64,000 bases of DNA from the NCBI RefSeq assembly GCF_902498805.1, contig NZ_LR701588.1:62001-126000 (forward strand). The letters are read 5' to 3'. Below are positions 1-7,676 of the stretch, one piece after another. This DNA is from Imperialibacter sp. EC-SDR9. GTDB taxonomy: Bacteria > Bacteroidota > Bacteroidia > Cytophagales > Cyclobacteriaceae. A program made the translations under genes and the position numbers. The notes under the pieces were generated by a model, which saw nothing but the letters and a program-made list of their open reading frames with translations, had not been told where the DNA came from and made no database searches. The number at the start of each line of letters is the position of its first letter. The first letter of the stretch is position 1.

Positions 1-723
1 AACTGTCAAAACTGTCATCTTCAGGCAGGCACCAAGCCTTTTGGCAATAACTATGGCGGTGTAGCCAGCACCTACCCTCAAGTGAGACCCCGCTCTGGCA
101 GGGAAACAAGTATCGCCAGCAGGGTCAACGGTTGCTTTGAGCGAAGTCTCAACGGACGGCCTTTGAAAGAGGATAGCAAAGAGATGCAGGCCATTGTTGC
201 CTATATCAAGTGGCTGGGACAGGATGTGGAAAAAGGCAAAAAGCCAGAGGGTGCGGGTTTGGTGACACTTGCGTACCTCGATGAGCCCGCCAATCCAGCC
301 GCTGGCAAGCTCCTGTATGAGCAAAAGTGCGTCGTGTGTCATATGGAAAACGGTGCCGGGCTGGCCAATGGCGATGGCACGGAATACGTTTACCCTCCTC
401 TTTGGGGTGCTCACAGTTACAATCAGGGAGCAGGCCTTTATCGGCTTTCAAAATTTGCTGGCTATATAAAAGCTAATATGCCTTTTGGAGCTACCTACGA
501 TAGCCCACAACTCTCTGATGAGGAAGCCTGGCACATTGCAGCCTATGTAAACAGCCTGCCCCGCCCTTCCAAAGATCTCAGCAAAGACTGGCCCGACATA
601 TCTAAAAAACCAATCGACCATCCATTTGGGCCCTACGCCGACGGCTTTGGAGAAGAGCATCATAAATATGGCCCATTTAAACCTATTGAAGAAAAAAGGC
701 GAGCTCAGGCGGTCTCAAACTAG
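1..723 (+). CDS. Diheme c-type cytochrome, thiosulfate dehydrogenase (TsdA)-like, 5' end outside the window
   Basis: The frame is open from base 1 with no start codon, so the N-terminus and signal peptide lie outside the window; 240 codons are visible. Two CXXCH heme c motifs are seen: CQNCH at the very start (bases 4-18) and CVVCH at bases 328-342. Between them lies a VNGCFERSLNG segment followed by 'EMQAIVAYIKWLG', a pattern I associate with TsdA/SoxA-like cytochromes; the Cys at 133-135 could be a heme or substrate ligand (inference). TsdA enzymes couple two thiosulfates to tetrathionate in the periplasm. The stop is 5 bp before the porin gene, and a persulfide dioxygenase follows, so a sulfur-oxidation role fits. 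Another diheme cytochrome of the same fold cannot be excluded. Confidence 0.75.
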   Translation, partial: NCQNCHLQAGTKPFGNNYGGVASTYPQVRPRSGRETSIASRVNGCFERSLNGRPLKEDSKEMQAIVAYIKWLGQDVEKGKKPEGAGLVTLAYLDEPANPAAGKLLYEQKCVVCHMENGAGLANGDGTEYVYPPLWGAHSYNQGAGLYRLSKFAGYIKANMPFGATYDSPQLSDEEAWHIAAYVNSLPRPSKDLSKDWPDISKKPIDHPFGPYADGFGEEHHKYGPFKPIEEKRRAQAVSN

Positions 724-728
724 CAATC

Positions 729-2162
729 ATGCATCGTATATTTTTACTTACCACATTTTTACTAACAACGCTATGGCCATCGTCAGCCCGTGCCCGGCAG
801 GCCGATCCGGCCTGGCTTTCAAAAGAGCTCAGTTTCGAGAAAAAGCCAGCAGCCGATACCCTTAACACAAAGCTCCACTCCTATGGAACCTTTGAAGGGC
901 ACTTGAGAAGCTTTTCAATGGCCACAGTCAACCACGACGACTTCCCAGACTACTACGCCCAGGGCGCTGGCGCTGGCTTGGGCTACTATTCGCCAATTAT
1001 TAAAAATTTTCAGGTAGCCGTGAGTGGCTTCTTTACCTACAACCTGGCATCCAGCACTTTGAGTAATCAGCCCCCGTTCAACAACCGTTACGAGGTAGGT
1101 TTATTTGATGTGTTAAAACCCGACAATCGGAGTGATCTTGGCCGGGTGGAGAACCTGTACCTGCGATACGTTCTGTCGGCAAAAAGCAAGTCTTACATTC
1201 AGGTTGGCAAGTTCGGACTAAAAACGCCAATGATGAATCCTCAGGATGGCAGAATGATGCCCAACCTTCAGGAGGGTGTTTGGACTGATATAAATGAGTG
1301 GAAGAAAATTAAGCTGAAGGGTGGCTGGCTGTGGGGCACCTCACCCCGAAGCACGGTTACTTGGCTCAGTATTGGTGAGTCGATAGGTGTTTACCCAGTG
1401 GGCAGGGCTGTTAACGGCGCTAAGGCTGAGTATGCCGGACGCCTCAGCTTGCCTGGAATAGCCATCGCAGGCATCACCTACCTGCCCGTTAAAACTTTCC
1501 AGGTCAATGCCTGGAACTATACAATTCCAAAACTATTCACGACCAGCTTGCTTAACGGAGAATGGGCAAAGGAGACAAATGCTTCGAAATGGTCCCTTGG
1601 AGGACAGTACCTTTTCCAGCAGTCACTTTACCAGGGCGATCTACCCGTTGAACAACAGTATATCAGCGAGGGTGAGCAGGCACATGCCTTCGGATTAAAA
1701 ATAGGTTGGGCCAACCTTTCAACCAAAACGGGATGGAGCTTAAACTATACCCGAATTGCGGCTACAGGGCGCTTTCTGTTCCCCAGAGAATGGGGCATTG
1801 AACCCTTTTTCACGTTTATGAACAGGGAGAGGATGGAAGGCGCTGGAGACGTTCATACTGTTACGATCAAAAACACGCAATTTTTGGATGCAAACAAAAG
1901 GCTCTCCGTTCAAAGCATGGGTGGAATATTCAGAATGCCAGCTTTGGATGCCCCAGCCTTGAATAAGTACAATATGCCCAGTTTTTATCAATTAAATGTG
2001 AGGGCCAAATACAACTTCGGCGGGTTTCTTCGTGGCTTGCAAGCCGACCTTATGTATGTCTACAAAGGCGCTCTCGAAAAAGATTTACCGGAAACGCCCG
2101 TCAATTTTCACAACAAAGTAGACATGCACCACATTTCGCTGGTGTTTGACTACCATTTCTAA
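729..2162 (+). CDS. Outer-membrane beta-barrel porin-like protein
   Basis: This is a 477-residue protein with a Sec signal peptide (hydrophobic stretch LLTTFLLTTLW, cleavage probably after SARA near residue 22). The rest is a succession of alternating aromatic/polar strands (for example 'NLYLRYVLSAKSKSYIQVGKFG') and it ends in a strand finishing with Phe (SLVFDYHF), the usual signature for insertion by the BAM complex. Size and pattern resemble OprD-type or related substrate porins of Bacteroidota. It starts 5 bp after the cytochrome gene and probably shares its transcript, so it may admit the sulfur compound or organic acid used by the neighbours. The substrate cannot be read from sequence. 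Confidence 0.7.
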   Translation: MHRIFLLTTFLLTTLWPSSARARQADPAWLSKELSFEKKPAADTLNTKLHSYGTFEGHLRSFSMATVNHDDFPDYYAQGAGAGLGYYSPIIKNFQVAVSGFFTYNLASSTLSNQPPFNNRYEVGLFDVLKPDNRSDLGRVENLYLRYVLSAKSKSYIQVGKFGLKTPMMNPQDGRMMPNLQEGVWTDINEWKKIKLKGGWLWGTSPRSTVTWLSIGESIGVYPVGRAVNGAKAEYAGRLSLPGIAIAGITYLPVKTFQVNAWNYTIPKLFTTSLLNGEWAKETNASKWSLGGQYLFQQSLYQGDLPVEQQYISEGEQAHAFGLKIGWANLSTKTGWSLNYTRIAATGRFLFPREWGIEPFFTFMNRERMEGAGDVHTVTIKNTQFLDANKRLSVQSMGGIFRMPALDAPALNKYNMPSFYQLNVRAKYNFGGFLRGLQADLMYVYKGALEKDLPETPVNFHNKVDMHHISLVFDYHF

Positions 2163-2196
2163 ACGGCACAAAAAAAAACAGGAAAAAGGCCCTGTG

Positions 2197-2239
2197 TGAC
2201 AAGAATCACTGAGAAAGACACTCTTCAATCCGACCTTTA
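2197..2239 (+). promoter_or_regulatory. Crp/Fnr-type palindrome plus -7 element upstream of the persulfide dioxygenase
   Basis: TGAC-AAGA-ATCA lies at 2197-2208. A -7-like box GACCTTTA begins at 2232, exactly 29.5 bp from the palindrome centre. The ATG at 2263 would then have a leader of about 19 nt. Motif and spacing are shared with about a dozen sites after position 36,000. The site is read directly; the binding protein is inferred. Confidence 0.5.
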
Positions 2240-2262
2240 CAATAAATTAAAACTAAATAAAC

Positions 2263-3669
2263 ATGTATTTCCAGCACGTATACGACAAATCACTCGCCCA
2301 GGCCAGCTATTTCATTGGCTGCCAGAAAGAAGGGGTAGCTATTGTTATTGACCCCAAGAGGGACGTTGACACCTACATTGAGATTGCCCGGCAAAATAAG
2401 ATGAAGATAACCCACGTAGCGGAAACGCACATACATGCCGACTTCCTTTCGGGATCAAGAGAGTTAGCCGCTCTTACTGGTGCCGAAATGTATCTTTCCG
2501 ACGAAGGAGGAGAAGGCTGGCTGTATGAGTTTCCCCATGTCGGGTTAAAAGATGGTACTATTTTCAAAGTTGGCAACCTGAAGTTTGAAGTATTGCATAC
2601 ACCAGGCCATACACCAGAGAGCATCACCTTCCTGCTAACCGATGTGCCTGCCAGTAATAAGCCCGTAATGATGTTCACCGGCGACTTTGTATTTGTTGGC
2701 GATGTGGGAAGACCCGATTTGCTTGAAGAAGCTGCCGGTATCAAAGGAACCAAGGAGGTTGGTGCAAAGCAGATGTTCAAATCTGTTGAGCGTTTCCGTC
2801 AACTGGCGGAGTACATTCAGGTGTGGCCAGGACATGGCGCAGGTTCTGCATGTGGCAAAGCCCTCGGTGCCGTTCCTAGTACCACAGTAGGCTATGAAAA
2901 AGTAAGGAACTGGGCGCTTCAGCATGAAAATGATGAGCCTGGTTTTGTGAAATACCTGCTGGAAGATCAGCCGGAGCCCCCCAAGTACTTTGCGATGATG
3001 AAAAAGCTGAACAAGGTCGACAGAAAGCTGATGACTGAGGTGCCAGCACTGAAAAAGTTATCCAAAGCCGATTTCAAGGCGGCGATGGACAAAGGCATTA
3101 AGGTAATTGATACCCGAATGAAAACTGATTTTGCGAAGGGCTTCATCCCTGGCACTATCAATATTCAAGGCAACAATGCTTTTGCCACCTGGATGGGTTG
3201 GTTCCTTTCCTACGACGAGCCGTTTATTCTGATAGCCGATGAGGCTACCCACGATGACCTTACCCGTAAACTAATGCGCATTGGTCTCGATAATATTTAT
3301 GGCTACGTTCCCGGTGTTGAAGTTTGGGAACAACTAGGCAACAAACTTGAAAAAGCCAGTGTGATCTCACTCGATGAGTTCAAAGACATCCTGAAAACAA
3401 ACCACACCCAGGTGGTGGATTTGCGTGGAGCCGCTGAGTATAAAACAGGGCATATTAAAGGAACAGACAATGTGTTCATTGGGACCCTTGAAAAGAACCT
3501 TGACAAGATCAAAAAAGACCAGCAGGTAATTATTCATTGCCAGTCGGGTGATCGGTCTTCTATTGGTTACTCAATCCTGGCTAAAAACGGCTTCAAAAAT
3601 GTGAAGAACTATTCAGGCGGCATGGGTGAATGGGCAAATGCCGGCGAGCCTGTTGTAACCGACAATTAA
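2263..3669 (+). CDS. Persulfide dioxygenase-sulfurtransferase, CstB-like (MBL fold plus two rhodanese domains)
   Basis: The protein has 468 residues and three domains. Residues 1-230 form a metallo-beta-lactamase fold with ETHE1-type metal ligands: H56-x-H58-x-D60, H116 in HTPGHTPES, D141 in TGDFVFVGDVGRPD and H191 in WPGHGAG. Residues about 270-355 form a rhodanese-like domain whose active-site loop has no Cys (ADEATHDD), so it is degenerate. Residues about 370-468 form a second rhodanese with catalytic Cys426 in CQSGDRSS. This order matches Staphylococcus CstB, which oxidises persulfides to sulfite and makes thiosulfate. No signal peptide is seen, so it acts in the cytoplasm. The upstream cytochrome and porin suggest handling of reduced sulfur. 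A strong terminator follows. Confidence 0.85.
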   Translation: MYFQHVYDKSLAQASYFIGCQKEGVAIVIDPKRDVDTYIEIARQNKMKITHVAETHIHADFLSGSRELAALTGAEMYLSDEGGEGWLYEFPHVGLKDGTIFKVGNLKFEVLHTPGHTPESITFLLTDVPASNKPVMMFTGDFVFVGDVGRPDLLEEAAGIKGTKEVGAKQMFKSVERFRQLAEYIQVWPGHGAGSACGKALGAVPSTTVGYEKVRNWALQHENDEPGFVKYLLEDQPEPPKYFAMMKKLNKVDRKLMTEVPALKKLSKADFKAAMDKGIKVIDTRMKTDFAKGFIPGTINIQGNNAFATWMGWFLSYDEPFILIADEATHDDLTRKLMRIGLDNIYGYVPGVEVWEQLGNKLEKASVISLDEFKDILKTNHTQVVDLRGAAEYKTGHIKGTDNVFIGTLEKNLDKIKKDQQVIIHCQSGDRSSIGYSILAKNGFKNVKNYSGGMGEWANAGEPVVTDN

Positions 3670-3690
3670 ACAACAATAACTCAAATTTGC

Positions 3691-3738
3691 AGCTGCTTCG
3701 CAAAGGGTGATTCATCATCCCTTGCGAAGCAGCTTTTT
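3691..3738 (+). terminator. Rho-independent terminator of the persulfide dioxygenase gene
   Basis: A 16-bp stem (left arm 3691-3707, one bulged A; right arm 3719-3734) with an 11-nt loop is followed by TTTTT. It sits 21 bp after the stop codon. Confidence 0.85.
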
Positions 3739-3986
3739 GTTTAGATCAAGCAATATTTCCGGGGGATTGATTTTTGGCATGGGTATTTTGTGCTTGCATA
3801 AAAAAGCAAAAGGTCCAAGCCTGTCCGACTGGAGAAGCCCGGCCGGGCGAGACGCATTGCACCAGCTTTGCTTTTTTATCTAACCACAAACGAAACATTC
3901 AATCCCCAGAAATACAGATTGATCCCAGATTTTCCGCTTGATCCTGGAAAGTTCGAAAATAGCTGACAGCCCTTAGAACAAAAAAA
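3739..3986. other. Intergenic stretch with a decayed flank of the GIY-YIG unit and an A/T-stem inverted repeat
   Basis: No gene is visible. Bases 3799-3810 (ATAAAAAAGCAA) pair with 3867-3879 (TTTGCTTTTTTAT), an inverted repeat with a long GC-rich loop. Bases about 3936-3986 (CGCTTGATCC..AAAGTTCGAAAA) resemble the segment before the other two GIY-YIG terminator copies (CGCTTGACTAAAGTTCGAACAA at 4319-4340 and 4699-4720). This suggests the end of an older unit. Confidence 0.4.
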
Positions 3987-4019
3987 AGCCCGCCGTCGCT
4001 GAAAAAGCTATGGTGGGCG
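3987..4019 (-). terminator. Terminator hairpin copy 1 (after distal GIY-YIG gene)
   Basis: Read on the minus strand, a GCCCACC/GGCGGGC stem is followed by a run of T (plus-strand A run 3980-3987). It stands 14 bp after the stop of the GIY-YIG gene at 4034. It is nearly identical to the hairpins at 4366 and 4744; one stem base differs (GGTGGGC instead of GGCGGGC). Confidence 0.75.
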
Positions 4020-4033
4020 GAATATTCGATTAA

Positions 4034-4270
4034 CTAAATCAATCTCTTGTTCAGAAAAGCTCTGCCTGATCCCGTCTTAAGATACTTTTCAAATGCAAAA
4101 GCTTTGTGTTGTTCAGCGAAGGCAATATAGGTTAAAAGTGTAACAGGCAGCCGGGATTTCGTGGCGGGGACATAACCAGCATTGTGCCGGGCCAGACGCT
4201 CTTCTACATTGGCAGTGCATCCAGTATACAAATCTCCATCAGCACACCTCAAAATGTAAACGTATTGCAT
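4034..4270 (-). CDS. Small GIY-YIG nuclease-domain protein, copy 1
   Basis: This 78-residue protein is essentially one GIY-YIG domain: YVYIL near the N-terminus with LYTGCT at residues 14-19, the catalytic-type Arg in VEERLARH, and the Glu in FEKYLKTGSG, the end typical of the UPF0213-like subgroup. The length equals the usual stand-alone form. It differs from its neighbour at 4413 by six residues (A20T, A27T, S39L, T44A, I49V, A52T), so both copies look maintained rather than decayed. It follows tRNA-Pro on the same strand and ends just before its own terminator. The substrate is unknown; these small proteins may process DNA, but the function is not established. Confidence 0.8.
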   Translation of the reverse strand: MQYVYILRCADGDLYTGCTANVEERLARHNAGYVPATKSRLPVTLLTYIAFAEQHKAFAFEKYLKTGSGRAFLNKRLI

Positions 4271-4365
4271 AAATACAAAATTGGATTGGTAACTAAGTCG
4301 GGCCTGCCCGACGGAGCCCGCTTGACTAAAGTTCGAACAAACTGGTAACCTTTAAAGCAAAAAAA

Positions 4366-4398
4366 AGCCCGCCGTCGCTGAAAAAGCTATGGCGGGCA
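4366..4398 (-). terminator. Terminator hairpin copy 2 (after proximal GIY-YIG gene)
   Basis: On the minus strand a GCCCGCC/GGCGGGC stem with a 17-nt loop is followed by eight T. It lies 15 bp downstream of the stop of the gene at 4413. Confidence 0.8.
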
Positions 4399-4412
4399 GA
4401 ATATTCGATTAA

Positions 4413-4649
4413 CTAAATCAATCTCTTGTTCAGAAAAGCTCTGCCTGATCCCGTCTTGAGGTACTTCTCAAAAGCAAAGGCTTTGTGCTGTTCTGTGAAA
4501 GCGACATAGGTTAACAATGCGACTGGTAACCGTAATTTTGTCGCAGGCACGTAACCAGCATTGTGCCGGGTCAGACGCTCTTCTACATTGGTCGTGCATC
4601 CAGTATACAAATCTCCATCAGCACACCTCAGAATGTAAACGTATTGCAT
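4413..4649 (-). CDS. Small GIY-YIG nuclease-domain protein, copy 2
   Basis: A 78-residue paralogue of the gene at 4034 with the same features: YVYIL, LYTGCT, the Arg in EERLTRH and the Glu in FEKYLKTGSG. It is the copy nearest to tRNA-Pro; 94 bp separate its start from the tRNA's terminator hairpin, and that spacer holds the palindrome GTCGGGCctGCCCGAC at 4676-4691. Transcription may come from read-through past the tRNA terminator or from a promoter in this spacer; neither is evident. Intact reading frames in both copies argue for function or recent duplication. Confidence 0.8.
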   Translation of the reverse strand: MQYVYILRCADGDLYTGCTTNVEERLTRHNAGYVPATKLRLPVALLTYVAFTEQHKAFAFEKYLKTGSGRAFLNKRLI

Positions 4650-4743
4650 AAATACAAAATTGGATTGGCAACTAAGTCGGGCCTGCCCGACGAAGCCCGC
4701 TTGACTAAAGTTCGAACAAACTGGTAACCCTTAAAACAAAAAA

Positions 4744-4775
4744 AGCCCGCCGTCGCTGAAAAAGCTATGGCGGGC
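4744..4775 (-). terminator. Terminator of tRNA-Pro (third hairpin copy)
   Basis: A GCCCGCC/GGCGGGC stem on the minus strand with a following T run lies 5 nt beyond the 3' end of tRNA-Pro. It is the presumed parent of the hairpins at 4366 and 3987. Confidence 0.8.
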
Positions 4776-4779
4776 GGAG

Positions 4780-4853
<74 letters not shown>

Positions 4854-4960
4854 TACTTCAATTAATCAGGTTCCGTGTGCCCTGATTCTCAAACGAGGCT
4901 GCAAAGATGCGGAATCTTACTTTTCCACACAATACTTTTTTCACTTTAATTCATCAATCA

Positions 4961-6697
4961 TTATAACATCCTCAACCTGATTGACTTAATCTCCAGGCTG
5001 CTTCCCGAAAAACCGTTAACACTGACACTTAGTTCGCCACTTCCCTGGTTTACTTTCAGGTTGCCGGCAAATACCAATGGCCATTTTCTTTCATATACCT
5101 CGCCCCTGTCTTCACGATCGGGGCTTTCTAGTTGCGGAGCCGAAAGGCTTGCGGAAACTTCTTTTTGAACCACCTCACTTCCAAGCGAAATGCGAACATT
5201 AAAAGGGGTTGCTGCTTCACATGCCATTTCCACATACACTGCATAGGTGGCTGTGTCCACCGCCAGCAGATCCCAGCTAGCTTTTGACTCGTCGCTCACG
5301 CCGGTGAACCAGTCGTTGGCCCAACCAATGCCTCCCTTAAATGCTATCGCTTCTTTAGCAAACACATCTGGCGCAGGCAGCTCTATTTCGGGCACTTGGG
5401 TATGACCTACCTGAATGGGTTCTGGCGTTGTTCCGTTTTTGGTTACTTCAGCAAACCATTTTCGATAGTCGGCCTGCATACTTGCCGCCAGCTCTGGTAG
5501 CGAATCGATAATGTTCTTCTTTTGGTAAGGGTCGGCCAACAGGTTATACAGTGCAGTTTCGTTAGGTTTCATCGTCAATAAATATCGATCAGTGCGCACT
5601 GCCGACGGAATGGTATCCATTTCTCTAGCCACCTGATGGGTGTAAAACTTTCGATCAGGCCAGACCGATGCCGAATCAATCATTGGCAGCAAGCTCCTTC
5701 CATGAATACCCAGGCTATCAGGCAGCGCAATTCCAGTCAACTCAGCCAACGTGGGTAGCATATCAATATGCGCCGCCATCTTTTCAATTTTCTTCCCCTT
5801 GTCCCAGCCTAGTCTTGGGTACCGTATTAGAAACGGTACTCTTACTCCTCCTTCGTCCACATGGGCCTTGATGCCTTTGTAGCCGCCATTATAGCGCACA
5901 CCATTCGGCCCATTGTCGGTCATAAAAATGACGATAGTTTCCTCTTCTTTTTGAATTGCATTTATGTGATCGAGCAGGCGCCCAATGATATCATCAATGT
6001 TCTCGACCATCCCGTAAACAGCTGCGTCTTTATTGTTAAAACCCATAGCCGCATACTTATCAAAATACTCGTCCGGCACCTGAAAAGGTCCGTGAGGGGT
6101 ATTGAGCGTCAGCATACACAAAAATGGGCCTTCTTTCGCCATAAACTCCATGGCTTTGTCTGCCAGCACATTAGCCATGTATCCTTGTGTTTTTACCTCC
6201 TCAAAGTTATGGGTGAGCGTAGCATCGAAGTAGTTATTGAAGTGCCCTTCTTTGAAACCAAAGAACTCCTGAAAGCCCTGTCCTACCGGGTCGTGCGGGT
6301 ACTGTTTGCCATTGTGCCACTTACCAAACAGCCCAGTTCGGTAGCCAGCAGCTTTCATCACCTCAGCTATTGTCACTTCTTCCTCACGCATAACTTCCAT
6401 TCGGTGCGTTACCCATGAGGTTCCGGTGGCCAAATGGTAGCGTCCGGTGAGGATACTCGCCCTGGTGGGAGCGCAAACTGGAGAAACGTAGAACCTTGTA
6501 AACTCCGTGGCATGCTGTGCCAGCCAATCAAGGTGCGGTGTATCGATGCTGTCGTTACCGTGAAAAGCCAGATCGCCCCAGCCCTGATCGTCTGTAAGAA
6601 CAAGAAGAATATTGGGGCGCTTCGGTGCCGGTTCCTCGCAACCTGAAAGACACCCAATAAAAGACGCGGCAATAAAAGACAATAGTAGATTTCTCAT
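4961..6697 (-). CDS. Lipoprotein sulfatase (family S1, formylglycine type)
   Basis: The protein has 578 residues. The N-terminus is a lipoprotein signal with lipobox LSGC (Cys20), so it is exported and membrane-anchored. The S1 sulfatase signature is complete: metal-binding D36-D37 in LTDDQGWGD, the Cys75 to be converted to formylglycine in C-A-P-T-R (Cys75, Arg79), the following LTGRYH, and a second metal motif TDNGPNG. Residues about 440-578 form a C-terminal beta-rich extension beyond the catalytic domain (HTQVPEIELPAPDV onward). Such enzymes remove sulfate esters from polysaccharides or small sulfated compounds; the substrate is not readable. A sulfatase-maturing enzyme is not encoded in the window. 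Confidence 0.88.
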   Translation of the reverse strand: MRNLLLSFIAASFIGCLSGCEEPAPKRPNILLVLTDDQGWGDLAFHGNDSIDTPHLDWLAQHATEFTRFYVSPVCAPTRASILTGRYHLATGTSWVTHRMEVMREEEVTIAEVMKAAGYRTGLFGKWHNGKQYPHDPVGQGFQEFFGFKEGHFNNYFDATLTHNFEEVKTQGYMANVLADKAMEFMAKEGPFLCMLTLNTPHGPFQVPDEYFDKYAAMGFNNKDAAVYGMVENIDDIIGRLLDHINAIQKEEETIVIFMTDNGPNGVRYNGGYKGIKAHVDEGGVRVPFLIRYPRLGWDKGKKIEKMAAHIDMLPTLAELTGIALPDSLGIHGRSLLPMIDSASVWPDRKFYTHQVAREMDTIPSAVRTDRYLLTMKPNETALYNLLADPYQKKNIIDSLPELAASMQADYRKWFAEVTKNGTTPEPIQVGHTQVPEIELPAPDVFAKEAIAFKGGIGWANDWFTGVSDESKASWDLLAVDTATYAVYVEMACEAATPFNVRISLGSEVVQKEVSASLSAPQLESPDREDRGEVYERKWPLVFAGNLKVNQGSGELSVSVNGFSGSSLEIKSIRLRML

Positions 6698-6708
6698 GAG
6701 CTAGAATT

Positions 6709-6742
6709 AAAAAAACCGGAAGAGGTTCAGGTTCTTCCGGTC
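6709..6742 (-). terminator. Terminator of the myo-inositol oxygenase gene
   Basis: On the minus strand the arms ACCGGAAGA (6741-6733) and TCTTCCGGT (6723-6715) form a hairpin followed by seven T. It separates the inositol genes from the downstream sulfatase. Confidence 0.8.
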
Positions 6743-6765
6743 GTAACTGTTAGTGTTTTCTCAGA

Positions 6766-7623
6766 TCAAAACTTCAAAGTGTCGGGCAGGTATTTCGAAG
6801 CAAGGTCCTCGTAGAAAGGTCTCAGCTCCTTCACATTCGGAGGGGTGGCTGCCTTTGAGTATAAGTCGTACGGATTGAATTTATTCACCCATTCAAACAG
6901 CTTATGGTCATCCTTGTTCATCAGGTGCTCATAGGCATTCTCCCTATGCTGTGAGTAGAAACTATGATAGCGCAACATGGCTAACCCTTCTTGCGGAAGG
7001 TAGTCTTTCATAATTTGGTAGATGTATTCATCGTGGCCCCAGGAAAGATGAACATTATCCAGGCCGCAGTTTGGTTCGTAGACGCCGTATTTAGTATTGA
7101 AACGCTCGTCGTAGGTGTCGGCATTGTCTTTGAAAAACTCAGGATACACGATCTTGTCTGAGTGCTTGCAACCAACAGGGAAAGTATCGCCAACCACACA
7201 CCACTGAGGCTCACCAAAAAGACAAAGCACTTTTCCCAGATCGTGAAGGAAACCCGTTAGCACAAACCAGTCAGGATGACCATCAGCACGAATGGCTTCA
7301 GAAGTTTGAAGGAGGTGTTGCGTTTGATCCAGATCAGTATCAGGGTCGGAATCGTCCACCAGGGTGTTTAGAAATTCCACCGCATCCCAGAGCTTCATTT
7401 CCCGCTTATCAAACTTGAGAAACTCCTTTTCCTTTGCCATCACAAAATCATAGGTCTGATGGATGTGGTTGACCCGGTAAAATTCCCTTACCGTGTCTCT
7501 GGCGGGGTCATCGTAGTTTCTGAATTCGTCTTTTGCTTTGGTAGGTTTTCCTTCTTCGGGATATCTTTCTAAAAGATCTTCTTCCCAAAGCTCTTCCATC
7601 TGATGCGGCGTAACGTCCTTCAT
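6766..7623 (-). CDS. Myo-inositol oxygenase
   Basis: The 285-residue length equals eukaryotic MIOX. The non-heme diiron ligands line up with the human enzyme: H103 (QTQHLLQ), H127-D128 (GFLHDLGK), H197 (SWGHDEY), H220 (RYHSFYSQH) and D253 (NPYDLYSK); the H220 to D253 spacing equals that of human MIOX. The reaction is O2-dependent cleavage of myo-inositol to D-glucuronate in the cytoplasm. It is followed by a terminator and preceded 53 bp upstream by a sodium/solute symporter on the same strand, so uptake and ring cleavage of inositol probably share an operon. Enzymes for glucuronate breakdown are not in the window. Confidence 0.95.
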   Translation of the reverse strand: MKDVTPHQMEELWEEDLLERYPEEGKPTKAKDEFRNYDDPARDTVREFYRVNHIHQTYDFVMAKEKEFLKFDKREMKLWDAVEFLNTLVDDSDPDTDLDQTQHLLQTSEAIRADGHPDWFVLTGFLHDLGKVLCLFGEPQWCVVGDTFPVGCKHSDKIVYPEFFKDNADTYDERFNTKYGVYEPNCGLDNVHLSWGHDEYIYQIMKDYLPQEGLAMLRYHSFYSQHRENAYEHLMNKDDHKLFEWVNKFNPYDLYSKAATPPNVKELRPFYEDLASKYLPDTLKF

Positions 7624-7676
7624 GGGTGCATAAATTTTTACTAAGATAATAATTCAAACTGAGATTCTAAACCAAT

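Larger units (their letters stand above)
3987..4743 (-). repeat. Tandem duplication: two units of about 379 bp, each terminator copy plus GIY-YIG gene
   Basis: The hairpin motif AGCCCGCCG starts at 3987, 4366 and 4744, giving unit lengths of 379 and 378 bp. Each unit contains a 78-codon GIY-YIG gene, a GTCGGGCctGCCCGAC palindrome (4297-4312 and 4676-4691) and the sequence CTTGACTAAAGTTCGAACAA. The third hairpin belongs to tRNA-Pro, so the repeats appear to have grown at the tRNA terminator. Confidence 0.8.
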
